Positions 35,187 through 44,335 are shown, numbered from the stretch's first letter. The stretch is 64,000 nucleotides of DNA from JBMNUM01 sp050946275 (GCA_050946275.1 JBMNUM010000009.1:8310-72309); one strand, 5' to 3'. A program made the numbers and translations. The notes: generated by a model not told the origin, from the sequence alone.

Positions 35187-35192
35187 ATTATA
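35187..35192 (-). promoter_or_regulatory. -10 box of tRNA-Asp promoter
   Basis: A consensus TATAAT lies on the minus strand 38 nt upstream of the tRNA 5' end. A TGGACA-like -35 is 15 nt further upstream. Confidence 0.5.
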
Positions 35193-35386
35193 CGGTTTTG
35201 ACGACCTTGTCCAGACTCTCGGATTGGAAGGCACCGAAAAAACCGTACAAGGCGGTGGACGGAGGCCGTTCACCTTCAAACCGCCGCCGCAATCGCCGTT
35301 GTCGTGCTCCCCCGGCATGGATTCGGGGCCGTTGTGGACGGCGGCTTGCCCTGCATGCGCTTGACATGCCCAAATCGTGACGATTG

Positions 35387-35416
35387 TTGCGCAAGCATCT
35401 TGAATTGGACTAGGAT
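35387..35416 (+). promoter_or_regulatory. Candidate promoter of HAD phosphatase gene
   Basis: TTGCGC (35387-35392), an 18-nt spacer and TAGGAT (35411-35416) lie about 60 nt before the proposed start. A TTGACA at 35361 has no matching -10. Confidence 0.4.
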
Positions 35417-35475
35417 TAGTTGATTATCCGGTTGCCGCTCCATGGGGGCTGCGCCGTACGAGCGGGGGGATTATT

Positions 35476-36162
35476 CTGAACGCAGACGACAACAACGGCA
35501 AGGTCAGCCTTGCGGTCTTCGACATCGATGGAACGTTCATCGATGGGCAATCGCCTGTGCTCATGGTCTTCAACCTCATGCGGCAGGGCAAGTTCCCCAT
35601 CAGGACGGCAATCCGCGCCGGTGTGTGGGGGCTGAAGTACAAAGCCGGCATCGCCAAGGACAGCGTCGATGTGCGTCAGGGCATCTTCCGCGTCTTCAAG
35701 GACATGCCGGCCGAGGAGACGGATCGCCTCATCACCCGCGTCTACCGTCGCAACATCGCCACGAAGGCGCGCGAGCAGGCGATCGAGCGCATCGCCTGGC
35801 ACCAGGTGCACGGGGACCTCGTGATCCTCACGTCGGCCTCGTTCGAGGTCATCGCGCGGTTGTTCGCGGAGGATGTGGGCGCGTATGCCCAGGTGTCGAC
35901 CCGCATGGTCGTGGAGAACGGTTCGTATACGGGCGAGATCGAGGGCGCTCCGGTCGAGGGGCCGGAGAAGGTCAGGCGCCTGACGGAATTCGCCGATGCC
36001 GAGTTCGGTGCGGGCAACTGGAAGGTTTCCTACTCGTATGGCGACCACGATAGCGACGAGGATATCCTGTCGATTGCCGAGCATCCGGTGGCGGTCAGTC
36101 CCAAGCGCAAGCTCGAGGCGATAGCGATCGAGCGTGGCTGGGAAATCCAAGAGTGGGAGTAG
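35476..36162 (+). CDS. HAD-IB family phosphatase (SerB-like), probable non-ATG start
   Basis: The frame begins to encode the essential HAD motif I (VFDIDGTFIDG, with nucleophile Asp and acid/base Asp) well upstream of the first ATG at 35557. The real start is therefore a non-ATG codon. CTG at 35476 (or ATT at 35470/35473), directly after GGGGGGA, gives about 228 aa, the usual size. Motif II is VILTSASFE, and the motif III/IV region is YSYGDHDSDEDIL. HAD-IB enzymes remove phosphate from serine phosphate or lipid/sugar phosphates; the substrate is unknown. The gene stands alone between tRNA-Asp and a degenerate AAA-like protein. Confidence 0.82.
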   Translation: MNADDNNGKVSLAVFDIDGTFIDGQSPVLMVFNLMRQGKFPIRTAIRAGVWGLKYKAGIAKDSVDVRQGIFRVFKDMPAEETDRLITRVYRRNIATKAREQAIERIAWHQVHGDLVILTSASFEVIARLFAEDVGAYAQVSTRMVVENGSYTGEIEGAPVEGPEKVRRLTEFADAEFGAGNWKVSYSYGDHDSDEDILSIAEHPVAVSPKRKLEAIAIERGWEIQEWE

Positions 36163-36270
36163 GAATAGTAGAATAACCCGGAGGCGGCCTGGTCTCGCGG
36201 TTTATGTCGCGGTCCGCCTGCCGTGATTATCGCGGGTGATTCGATCCGCGTGCAAGCTAGGAGGATCAAG

Positions 36271-37746
36271 ATGGCTTCTTTCGATAAGGATGCCTTCGAT
36301 ATAAAGCTATATCTCGACGCGGCGCGCAAGGCCGCCGAGGAAGGGCGTGGCAAGCTCGCGTTTCATCTCTACCTCGCCGCCTACGAAGTGGCCACGGCGG
36401 CTGGGCAGCATCCGTCCGATGCGGTTCTCGATGGGATGCGCGAGGCTTGGGATATCGCCATGGGTCTTGGTGACAAGCCTGCCGCCGAACTCGTCTTCGC
36501 CGCCGTGGCGCCGCTTTTCGAGGGGTCCGAGGTAGACGGGATGATGCATGAGCTGCAGGACATGATGGTCTCGCAACTCAAGGACATGGGCGTCAGCGAT
36601 GAGCAGATCGAGCAGGTGACCTCCCTGCAATACGATGGCGCGGACGAGGACGAGGATGAGGACGAGGACGGGCACGCGGCCCCTGGATTCCCCGATTTCC
36701 TCAACGGCCTCGGCATGCTGGTGCGCGGCGCAGTCGGCGGGGCGCAGCAGGGTGCCCTTGGAGCAGGCGGGATGCAGATGCCCTGGGGCCAGCCCGCTCA
36801 GGACCAGAAGCAGGAGCAACCCGAGCCGCAGGTCGGCTACCACACGATCGTCGGATACGACACGGCTCTCAAGTCCATGCGCGCGTTCGGCTTCGATACC
36901 GCTGATGACGAGGCGTATCGACAGTTCGTTCAGGAGTCCTCCGTGTTCCACGGCCTCGACGGCCTCTCGCTCTACGACCCGTTCCTGTTCTACGGGCCCT
37001 CGCGCGAGGACGTGTTCGAGTTCGCCGAGGCGACGGCTGGCGAGATCGGCAACCCCGTGCTCGTGCTGCACGTGCGCACGAACGACGAGGGCGTGTGGAC
37101 CATCAGGCTCTCGGGACCGTTCCGCCGTGGTCTGTTCGGCATGTCCGACCCGACCGACATTCCCACGCCGTGCACGTTCATCATCGAGAACATCGACATC
37201 CTCCAGGATTTCATCCGCATGGCGCTCGAGGCAGAGCATCGCATGGATGGCGAGGTGGCCGCGCAGAGCGGCCGCATGTACAGCGAGATAATCGGCTACA
37301 TCCACACGATCGTGAACAAGCCCGAGGTGTTCCCGATACTCACGGCTCAGAAGGATGCGAAGCTGACCGGCCCCTTCGCCGAGCTGTTCGGTCGTTGCGA
37401 GCGCATTCTCGTCGACAACCCGACCGTCGACGAGCGCAAGGCCGTGTGGAACAGCTTCGCCATGGAGCACACGTCGTTTTCGGGAATCGACATCGACAAG
37501 CTCTCGACCCTGTCGGAGGGAATCTCCCGCCACAACATGGTGGTTGCGGGAAAGAGCGCCGTCAAAGAGGCGTATCAGGAGTCGCTGACCAACAACGACC
37601 ATCGCTTCGTGACCATCAACGACGTGCTCTTCGAGATGGTGCCCTTCGCCTCTGATGGCGATAAGCCGAACACCGTGATCGAGGATGCCGCAGCCGAGGC
37701 CTTCATAAACGAGCTCGGGGACTTCGATTTCGGCGGCGGCGAGTAG
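36271..37746 (+). CDS. Protein with degenerate AAA+-like domain, function unknown
   Basis: The start ATG at 36271 follows AGGAGG, giving 491 aa. Residues 1-130 are helical (IKLYLDAARKAAEEGRGKLAFHLYLAAYEVA, TPR-like). Residues about 128-135 are acidic (DEDEDEDEDG), followed by a Gly/Gln linker. Residues about 200-480 look like an AAA+ fold: FLFYGPSREDVFEFAEAT sits where Walker A should be but lacks the GKT/S, and CTFIIENIDILQDFI sits where Walker B should be. A possible RFVTINDVL follows near the end. I do not recognise the family. It may be a non-hydrolysing adaptor related to AAA proteins. Confidence 0.6.
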   Translation: MASFDKDAFDIKLYLDAARKAAEEGRGKLAFHLYLAAYEVATAAGQHPSDAVLDGMREAWDIAMGLGDKPAAELVFAAVAPLFEGSEVDGMMHELQDMMVSQLKDMGVSDEQIEQVTSLQYDGADEDEDEDEDGHAAPGFPDFLNGLGMLVRGAVGGAQQGALGAGGMQMPWGQPAQDQKQEQPEPQVGYHTIVGYDTALKSMRAFGFDTADDEAYRQFVQESSVFHGLDGLSLYDPFLFYGPSREDVFEFAEATAGEIGNPVLVLHVRTNDEGVWTIRLSGPFRRGLFGMSDPTDIPTPCTFIIENIDILQDFIRMALEAEHRMDGEVAAQSGRMYSEIIGYIHTIVNKPEVFPILTAQKDAKLTGPFAELFGRCERILVDNPTVDERKAVWNSFAMEHTSFSGIDIDKLSTLSEGISRHNMVVAGKSAVKEAYQESLTNNDHRFVTINDVLFEMVPFASDGDKPNTVIEDAAAEAFINELGDFDFGGGE

Positions 37747-37807
37747 GGGTTCAGCCGTACTGGTGGACCGGGCCGACGTTGCGAACGAGATGCGGTTCGT
37801 CGATTCC

Positions 37808-39136
37808 TTATTTCAGGCGGTCGATGACCTCTTCGTAGGGGAGGCCCGTCTCGCGAGCTATGCGGGCGACGTCGTCGTGCTCGGGTCGGATCCAGCTGCG
37901 CGCCTGGTCGTGCAGTGGCTGCGCGGCGAGCGCCTTGTAGCGCACCGGCCCGAATTCCGTTTCGCGCTCGAATTGCTCGCGTGGTGCCACGACCCGCTCG
38001 ACCGGCGTGCGGCGTATTCCCAGGGTTCCCGTACGGCCGATGGCCTCTTTGGCCAGGTGGTCTGCATCGGCGGGCGCGGTGAGCACGTTCAAGGCGAACG
38101 CCATGCGTCCCTTCTTCATCGTGATGGGCTCTTGCCAGACATCGAGGGCGCCCGCAGCCATGAGGTCCTCGCAACACGATGCCGCCACCTCGGGGCTGAT
38201 ATGGTCGATGTTCGCCTGTAGGAGAATGCATTGCTCGAGGGAGAAGCCCTCCTCGGCATCGGGACACGAGGCGACGCGGTCTCCCACGATGACGCGCAGG
38301 CAGTTCGCGGCTCCGTCGATGTGGCGCGTGCCGAGTCCGAAGCCCGTGGCACGTGGAATCATCGCGGGGAACGGCTCCCAGCTCGTCACGTTGGCGTGCA
38401 GGAGGCCGGCTCCGGTCGGCGTGGTCATCTCGCCCTCATAGGGACCGGCGACGATGGGAAGGCCCTCGAGGAGCAGCGTGGTTGCCGGAGCCGGGACCGG
38501 AAGCGTCCCGTGGGCGCAATCGACGGTGCCGCAGCCCACGGTGATGGGGGTGGAGTAGATCTCGTCGAGTGCGAGTTTGTCCATGAGATAGCACGCGCCC
38601 ACGGTATCGACGATGGAGTCGATGGCCCCGACCTCGTGGAAATGGACATCGTCGAGCGATGTGCCATGCACCTGGGACTCGGCACGCGCGACGAGCTCGA
38701 ACGTGCGCAGGGAGCGCTCGATGGTCTGTTCCGAGAGAAGGCCGTCCGCACCCCATCCCTCGATCATCTGCCTGATGTCGGCCCACGACCGGTGCTCGTG
38801 ATGGTGCTCATGCCCGTGATCATGATCGTGGCCATGATGATGTTCGTGGTCGTGATGGTGTCCGTGCTCATGGTCGTGCGCATGGACGTGCTCGTGGCCG
38901 TGCCCATGCCCATGCTCGTGATGATGGGCGTGTGCGGGAGTGACCGAGAGACGCAGGCCGGTGATACCCTTGTCGGATCCCTGCGAGAAAGCGACATGCG
39001 CATCGGGGAGCAATTCCTCGAACAGCGATTCGAAGCTGGCGCGGTCGCAGACCCCGAGCTCCTCGCACGCCTGCATGAGGGCGCATACGATCTTGTCGCC
39101 GGCAGCGCCGGTGGAGATGTCGAAGTGGGCTATCAT
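37808..39136 (-). CDS. larC: LarC-like nickel insertion protein with His-rich insert
   Basis: The ATG at 39136 was chosen because GGAGGAG lies 4 nt upstream, giving 442 aa. LarC inserts nickel into the pincer nucleotide (pyridinium-3,5-bisthiocarboxylic acid mononucleotide) made for lactate racemase-type enzymes, using CTP. The N-terminal HFDISTGAAGDKIVCALMQA, HFHEVGAIDSIVDTVGA and the C-terminal LQANIDHISPEVAA are family hallmarks. A long His/Asp/Glu/Gly-rich stretch (about residues 70-118, HEHGHGHGHEHVHAHDHEHG and more) is a likely Ni2+ store. It overlaps larB by 4 nt (ATGA). larA and larE are not in this window. A divergent [NiFe] hydrogenase cluster lies next door. Confidence 0.93.
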   Translation of the reverse strand: MIAHFDISTGAAGDKIVCALMQACEELGVCDRASFESLFEELLPDAHVAFSQGSDKGITGLRLSVTPAHAHHHEHGHGHGHEHVHAHDHEHGHHHDHEHHHGHDHDHGHEHHHEHRSWADIRQMIEGWGADGLLSEQTIERSLRTFELVARAESQVHGTSLDDVHFHEVGAIDSIVDTVGACYLMDKLALDEIYSTPITVGCGTVDCAHGTLPVPAPATTLLLEGLPIVAGPYEGEMTTPTGAGLLHANVTSWEPFPAMIPRATGFGLGTRHIDGAANCLRVIVGDRVASCPDAEEGFSLEQCILLQANIDHISPEVAASCCEDLMAAGALDVWQEPITMKKGRMAFALNVLTAPADADHLAKEAIGRTGTLGIRRTPVERVVAPREQFERETEFGPVRYKALAAQPLHDQARSWIRPEHDDVARIARETGLPYEEVIDRLK

Positions 39137-39864
39137 CTTGCTCCTCCGTCCAGCCATCGGGGGTGGTTGATGCGGTGGGCGATCTGCGCGGCCCCGAATC
39201 CGTTGTCAACGTTCACGACGCTCACGCCGCCGGCGCAGCTGTTTATCATGGCCAACAACGCCGAGACGCCGCCGAAATTGGCACCGTATCCGACGCTCGT
39301 CGGCACGGCTATCACGGGCACGTCGACGAGCCCGGCCACAAGCGAGGGCAGCGCGCCCTCCATGCCGGCGCAGCAGACGATGACGCGCGCCTCGCGTAGG
39401 ATGTCGACCTTGTCGAGCGTGCGGTGCACGCCGGCGATTCCGATGTCGGGCACGAGGGTCACGTGCGAACCCATGAGGCAGGCGGTCAGCGCGGCCTCCT
39501 CGGCGACGAAGAGATCGCTCGTCCCCGCGCAGCACACAACGACGTCTCCCGTGTCCTCGGATTTGGCGACATGTGCGAGGGCCTCCATCGTGGTCGTGGC
39601 CCGGATGGGGTTCTCCCGCCGGTCGATGAAGAGCGCCCTCGGCGTTGCCAGGTAGCAGGCGTCGGGGAACTCGCCGAGTATGGCCTCGGCTTCGTCGGGC
39701 TCCACGCGCGTGACGAGCACGAGGTCGTGGTGCTCGAGCAGGTTTCCCGCGATTGCGATGATCTGTCCGGCAGTCTTGCCGAGTCCGAAGACGACCTCGG
39801 GGAAGCCGCAGCGCTTTGCGCGGTCGTAGTCGAGATCTGCGAAGCTGGTCACGTCTTCCTGCAT
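39133..39864 (-). CDS. larB: LarB-like pyridinium-3,5-biscarboxylic acid mononucleotide synthase
   Basis: This 243-aa protein of the AIR-carboxylase (PurE)-like family converts nicotinic acid adenine dinucleotide to the dicarboxylated nucleotide precursor of the nickel-pincer cofactor. Signatures: RCGFPEVVFGLGKT, the PurE-like CCAGTSDLFVAEEAA, DIGIAGVHRTLDK, and VIAVPTSVGYGANFGGVSALLAMINSCA. GGGAGA precedes the ATG. Its stop overlaps the larC start, so the two are translationally coupled. It is transcribed away from the hydrogenase genes from a 209-bp shared spacer. Confidence 0.93.
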   Translation of the reverse strand: MQEDVTSFADLDYDRAKRCGFPEVVFGLGKTAGQIIAIAGNLLEHHDLVLVTRVEPDEAEAILGEFPDACYLATPRALFIDRRENPIRATTTMEALAHVAKSEDTGDVVVCCAGTSDLFVAEEAALTACLMGSHVTLVPDIGIAGVHRTLDKVDILREARVIVCCAGMEGALPSLVAGLVDVPVIAVPTSVGYGANFGGVSALLAMINSCAGGVSVVNVDNGFGAAQIAHRINHPRWLDGGAR

Positions 39865-39937
39865 GTCTTCTCCCTGATAAGCGGGTGTTTTTCTCCGCTC
39901 TCATGGTACCCGATGAACGGTTCCTTGGCGTGGCGGA

Positions 39938-39999
39938 CCTGACAACGGCGTTGGGCGTCTCCGTCTTGGAAAACGCATTTGACGCCGTTGTCGGGTTTT
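39938..39999. promoter_or_regulatory. 14-bp hairpin in the larB/hydrogenase divergent spacer
   Basis: Bases 39938-39951 pair with 39982-39995 (GACAACGGCGT/ACGCCGTTGTC plus CCT/GGG with one wobble), followed by TTTT on the plus strand. It would be transcribed as the hydrogenase leader if the promoter is upstream, so it may be an attenuator; otherwise it is a terminator-like structure. Confidence 0.5.
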
Positions 40000-40022
40000 C
40001 GAGGTTGTTTGTGCGGGTTATT

Positions 40023-40049
40023 GGGGAAACCTTTAAACCAGGGGAAACC
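40023..40049 (+). promoter_or_regulatory. Direct repeat GGGGAAACC upstream of hydrogenase operon
   Basis: Two exact copies of GGGGAAACC (40023-40031 and 40041-40049) are spaced 18 bp start to start, 24 bp before the small-subunit ATG. This is a candidate regulator site. Confidence 0.4.
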
Positions 40050-40073
40050 ACTGCGACTTGGATGGGAGGCGCC

Positions 40074-41410
40074 ATGGGCGACGGGGCGAAGCGGGAATCC
40101 GGCATGTATGCATACCTTGCGAGCCGGGGTGTTTCCCGCAGGTCGTTCCTCAAGTTCTGCGGCGGTCTCGCCGCGGCACTCGGTCTCTCCAAGGCCATGG
40201 CGCCGCAAGTCGCGCTCGCGATCGAAGAGAAGGTCGAGGGCGGGAAGCTCGCTCCCGTGATCTGGCTCGAGGCGGGTTCGTGCACCGGATGCACCGAGTC
40301 CTTCGCGCAGGCCGAGGTTCCCAACATCGCGACGGTCGTGCTCGACATGATCTCGCTCGACTATTGCGAGTCGCTCTCCGCCGGGGCGGGCATCTCGCTC
40401 GAGCAGGCGAAGGCCGATGCCATCGAGGCGGGAGGATACCTGCTCGTGTACGAGGGCGCCGTCATGACCGGTTGGGATGGCAACGCGTTGCGCATCGGGG
40501 GAGAGAAGGGCACGGATATCCTGATCGAGGCGGCGCGCAATGCGGTCGCGGTTATCTGCGCCGGCTCGTGCGCGGTCGATGGGGGATGGATGCCGCCGAC
40601 CCGAATCCCGCCGGCGCGATGGGCGCCCAGGAGTTCCTGCGCCGGAACGGCATCACCGACGTTCCCGTGATCAACCTTCCCTCGTGTCCGGTGAACCCCG
40701 AGGCGGTGGTCGTCGTGCTCGTCAACTACCTTCTCATGGATCACACGATCCCCGCCCTCGATTCGAAGAATCGCCCGATCCCCATCTTCGGCCAGTACAT
40801 CCATGACAACTGCTCGCGGCGCGGGCATTTCGAGAACGGTGAGTTCGTGTACCGCTTCGGCAGCGAGGAGGAGCGAAAGGGCTATTGCCTCTACGCCATG
40901 GGCTGCCGTGGACCCCAGACGAAATCGAGCTGCTCGCTGTACCGCTGGAACCGGCGCGTGAGCTGGTGCGTTGAGTCGGGAGCCCCATGCTGCGGTTGCG
41001 CGGAGGCCGACCCCTCGACCACCACGCGCAATTGGGTCTCGATGAATGCGCCGTTCTCGGGATCGCGGTTCAGGGACATCAAGGTGCTGGGCAAGAACGT
41101 CCAGATAGCGCCGGTTGCGGCAGGTGTCGCCGGGGTCGTCGCGGCGGCGCTCGTCGTGCACGGCTTCGGCATGAAACTGGCCGGCCGCACGAAGGGCGGC
41201 CCGCCCATAGAGAAGGAGACCGAGCACGAGTTGGACCAGCGGCTCTACGAGGAGGCGCTGGTCGAGGCACGCGAGAAGCTGGCGCGCGAGCGGGCGTGGG
41301 ATGCCGAGAGGGCCGCGAGGGCCGCCGAGGCAGCCGAGGCCGCTGCCGCGGCGCGCGGCATGAAGACGCCCGGGAAGACCGACGACGACCAAGGGGGTGC
41401 CGCCCGATGA
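40074..41410 (+). pseudogene. hyaA: [NiFe] hydrogenase small subunit, frameshifted in a G tract
   Basis: This is the electron-transfer subunit of a membrane-bound uptake hydrogenase. The N-terminus has a Tat signal (SRRSFLKFCGG). The Fe-S ligands appear in order: EAGSCTGCTES, AGSCAVDGG, LPSCPVNP, HDNCSRRGHF, CLYAMGCRG and CCGC. After AVDGG the frame is lost. Continuing in the +2 frame gives MDAADPNPAGAMGAQEF, as the family requires. Adding one G to the five-G run at 40581-40585 restores a 445-aa protein. As read, two pieces exist: 40074-40670 and 40619-41410. The C-terminus has a membrane helix (APVAAGVAGVVAAALVVHG) and an unusual Ala/Glu/Lys-rich tail. A base-calling error, true mutation or phase variation are all possible. 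Confidence 0.88.
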
Positions 41411-43047
41411 GGTCGATCATCGACCCCGTGAGCAGGATAGAGGGCCATCTCAGGGTGGAGATGGAGGTCGAGGGAGGCCATGTCTCGCAGGCGTGGGTAT
41501 CCGGCGGCCTCTTCCGCGGCATGGAGCTCATCCTCCGCGGACGCGAGCCCGCCGATGCCGCAGTCATCTCGCAGCGCATCTGCGGTGTCTGTCCCGTCTC
41601 GCATGCGCACGCCTCGAGCATGGCGGGCGAGGCGGCGACGGGCATCGAGGAGCTCCCGAACGCGGCTCGCATCGTAAGGAACATCGTGGAGGGAGCGCAG
41701 TTCCTCCATTCGAACATACTGTGGTTCTACAACCTCACCGGGCTGGACTACGTCGACCCGACGAATGCGCTGACCGCCGATGTTGCGGCCGCATACGACC
41801 TCGCCCGACAGTGGGGCACCGCGGCCAACGACCTTCAGGCCGTGCACGACCATCTCGAATCCTTCGTTGAGAACGGGCAGCTGTCTCTTTTCACGGGCAA
41901 CTGGTTCTCGAGGGAGGGCTATAAGCTCACGCCCGAGATGGACCTCGTCGCCACGGCGCATTACCTCGAGGCTCTGGAGTACCAGGCGAAGGCATCCGAG
42001 ATAGCCGGCCTCGTCGGCGGCAAGATGCCCCATATCATGTCGTCGGTTCCCGGCGGCACGACCTTCGTGCCCACGGTCAACCAGCTCTCGGATATTCTCT
42101 TCCGCGCGCAGAGGATTCGCGATTGGGTGGAGCGCACGATGGTTCCCGATACGCTTGGAATAGCGGATCCGTACCGCGATTCGTTCGGGTACGGCCGGGG
42201 AGTTGAGCGCTATGTGGCGTGGGGCGTGTTCAACGACCCGACCCAGCTTCCCGAGAACCGCTACCTTCCCGCTGGCGTGATCGACGACCGGGACGGGTTG
42301 TCGCTTCCGAACGAAGCCCTCATCAAGGAGTACACGGGCCATTCGTTCTATGCATCCGACGGCAACCTCAATCCCCGTCAGGGCCTCACCGATCCGCTCT
42401 ATCCGGCCGGAGGCGCCGACTTGAACGGTAAGTACACGTGGACGAAAGGGCCGTCGTACGACGGGAAGCCCCACGAGGCCGGCCCTCTCGCCCGCATGCT
42501 CGTGGCCTATCTCCGCGACGTGCCGCGCATCAAGGAGCTCGTCGACGGGGCGCTTTCCGCGCTCGGTTCGCCCGGCCAGCTCTCGCTTCTCCACTCGACG
42601 CTCGGTCGCGTGGTGGCGCGCAACCTCGAGACGCTCTATGTCGCCGAGCGACTCGTCGAGTGGATAGAGGAACTCATAGCCGCCGTGTCGGAGGGTGATT
42701 CGAGCTTCTTCACCGAGCCCGTGAGCACGACGGGCGAGGGTTGCGGCATGTGGGAGGCACCACGCGGCGCGCTCTACCATTTCATGCGCATCGTCGACAA
42801 TCGCATCCAGGACTACCAGGTGATCGTCCCCACGACGTGGAACATCGCCCCGCGCGATGCCGATGGCATCCCGGGCCCGATGGAGACCGCGCTCGAAGGC
42901 GTGCCGGTCGACGATCCCGAGAAGCCCATCGATGCGCTGCGCACCGTGCACAGCTTCGACCCCTGCGTGTCGTGCTCGGTGCACGTGTCTGAGCCGGCCA
43001 CGGGCAAGCGCTTCGAGGCGGTCACGCATCCTTGGGGGGTGGCTTAG
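41407..43047 (+). CDS. hyaB: [NiFe] hydrogenase large subunit
   Basis: This 546-aa catalytic subunit carries the NiFe(CN)2CO site and splits H2 outside the membrane. The N-terminal cysteine pair is in RICGVCPVSHAHAS (C59, C62) and the C-terminal pair in DPCVSCSVH (C520, C523). His526 marks the cleavage point for the maturation protease, leaving a 20-residue C-terminal propeptide (ending HPWGVA). The active-site-proximal SRIEGHLRVE motif near residue 9 is intact. The ATG overlaps the small-subunit stop (ATGA). All nickel ligands are present, so this gene looks functional even though the small subunit is frameshifted. Confidence 0.97.
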   Translation: MRSIIDPVSRIEGHLRVEMEVEGGHVSQAWVSGGLFRGMELILRGREPADAAVISQRICGVCPVSHAHASSMAGEAATGIEELPNAARIVRNIVEGAQFLHSNILWFYNLTGLDYVDPTNALTADVAAAYDLARQWGTAANDLQAVHDHLESFVENGQLSLFTGNWFSREGYKLTPEMDLVATAHYLEALEYQAKASEIAGLVGGKMPHIMSSVPGGTTFVPTVNQLSDILFRAQRIRDWVERTMVPDTLGIADPYRDSFGYGRGVERYVAWGVFNDPTQLPENRYLPAGVIDDRDGLSLPNEALIKEYTGHSFYASDGNLNPRQGLTDPLYPAGGADLNGKYTWTKGPSYDGKPHEAGPLARMLVAYLRDVPRIKELVDGALSALGSPGQLSLLHSTLGRVVARNLETLYVAERLVEWIEELIAAVSEGDSSFFTEPVSTTGEGCGMWEAPRGALYHFMRIVDNRIQDYQVIVPTTWNIAPRDADGIPGPMETALEGVPVDDPEKPIDALRTVHSFDPCVSCSVHVSEPATGKRFEAVTHPWGVA

Positions 43048-43773
43048 ATGAGCCGTATGGCGCAGTACCGGGAGGCGCACCCCCTGCCGTTCGTGATCAA
43101 CCACTGGATCAACGTCGTGAGCATGTTGTTCCTCATCCTCACGGGACTGTGCATCCACTATCCGTTCCTGCCCTTCGCCATGGGCGTCGTGCGCGGGCTC
43201 CACATCTTCTTCGCGATCGTGTTCGTCGTCAACGCGATCGTGCGAGTGGTTCTCTCGTTCATCGTCAAGTCCGCGCAGTATCAGGGAACGCGCGAGGGCC
43301 TCGACCGCGATATCAAGAACTTCCTGCCCTCCAAGGCCAACCGCCATCAGTTCTGGCCATGGATCAAGTACTATCTGTTCATCAAGAAGGAGCACCCGAA
43401 GGGAACGAAATACGGCTCTCCCCAGAAGCTCGCGTACGCGGCGCTGCCGTTCCTGATCCTGCTCTCCGCGCTCTCGGGGTTCAGCCTGTGGAGCGTCACC
43501 GCCGATTGGGGGTTCTTCGCCTGGCTCACCTCGCTCGTGGGTGGGGCGATGAACATGCGCATGATCCATTACGTGCTGATGTGGATATTCATCATCTTCA
43601 TCTTCGTGCACGTCTACCTCGCCAACATCTACGGCTCCTCCTCGTCGAGGATGATGTTCTTCCGCAAGGAACATGGTGGCGAGGTGCTCGATCCGGAAAC
43701 GCTCGAGGTCATCGGCGTCGACGACCTGTCGGGAAAACCAATCCAGCCTCTGGACGACCGTCAAGATGATTGA
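43048..43773 (+). CDS. hyaC: Hydrogenase cytochrome b subunit
   Basis: This 241-aa membrane protein of the Ni/Fe-hydrogenase b-type cytochrome family has four predicted helices. His residues in or near helices, likely heme ligands, are in VINHWINVVSMLFLILTG, RGLHIFFAIVF, RMIHYVLMWIF and IFVHVYLANIYG. It anchors the small/large subunit pair and hands electrons from H2 to the quinone pool. The ATG begins immediately after the large-subunit stop. The C-terminal tail is polar and cytosolic. Confidence 0.93.
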   Translation: MSRMAQYREAHPLPFVINHWINVVSMLFLILTGLCIHYPFLPFAMGVVRGLHIFFAIVFVVNAIVRVVLSFIVKSAQYQGTREGLDRDIKNFLPSKANRHQFWPWIKYYLFIKKEHPKGTKYGSPQKLAYAALPFLILLSALSGFSLWSVTADWGFFAWLTSLVGGAMNMRMIHYVLMWIFIIFIFVHVYLANIYGSSSSRMMFFRKEHGGEVLDPETLEVIGVDDLSGKPIQPLDDRQDD

Positions 43774-43827
43774 GCGGGATAAAAGGGGCCGGTCCCCAAT
43801 CGTCCCACTTCGAGAGGCGGGTAACGG

Positions 43828-44313
43828 ATGATCAGCATTCTGGGTGTCGGCAACGTCCTGATGCGCGATGAGGGCGTCGGACCGGCTGTCATCGCGTATC
43901 TGAACGAACGCCACGAGTTCGGCGGGGGCGTGCGCGCCGTCGATTGCGCCACCATGGGCCTCGCGCTCCTGCCGTACTTCCGGGATAGCGATCACATCAT
44001 CGTGGTCGATGCCGTCGATGGCACCGGCCACCCTGCCGGCACGATCGTTCGGTTCTCGCCGGAGGACATCGCCCGCCATCCCGGGAGCCACACTGCCCAT
44101 AGCATCGCATTTCCCGATGTTCTCGACGCGGCGGCGCTGCTCGGCTACCGTGTCAAGGGGAGCTGCGTGGGCGTTCAGGTCGCCGACATGCGCCCGGAGG
44201 TGTTCGACATCGGCTTGACGCCGGCGGTGGCGGCCGCGGTTCCAGCGGCTGCGCGCGAGGTCGTGGTCATGCTGGGTGAGCTGGGCGTCGAGGTTCGCAC
44301 GGCGGCTGGGTGA
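43828..44313 (+). CDS. hyaD: Hydrogenase maturation protease
   Basis: This 161-aa endopeptidase removes the C-terminal propeptide of the large subunit once nickel is in place. The family motif ILGVGNVLMRDEGVGP has the metal-binding Glu at residue 15. The second acidic ligand lies in HIIVVDAVDG, and the His ligand is probably in the PGSHTAHSIAFPDVL region. It follows the cytochrome gene by 54 nt (GAGG ribosome site) and overlaps upstream alternative starts of the radical SAM gene. Confidence 0.95.
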   Translation: MISILGVGNVLMRDEGVGPAVIAYLNERHEFGGGVRAVDCATMGLALLPYFRDSDHIIVVDAVDGTGHPAGTIVRFSPEDIARHPGSHTAHSIAFPDVLDAAALLGYRVKGSCVGVQVADMRPEVFDIGLTPAVAAAVPAAAREVVVMLGELGVEVRTAAG

Positions 44314-44335
44314 ACGCGAGAGGAGGGTGTACGCT

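Noticed and set aside
39816..40073. N-terminal extension of the hydrogenase small subunit upstream of 40074
   Set aside because: The frame is open upstream, but the Tat signal and GGAGG-type ribosome site place the start at 40074.
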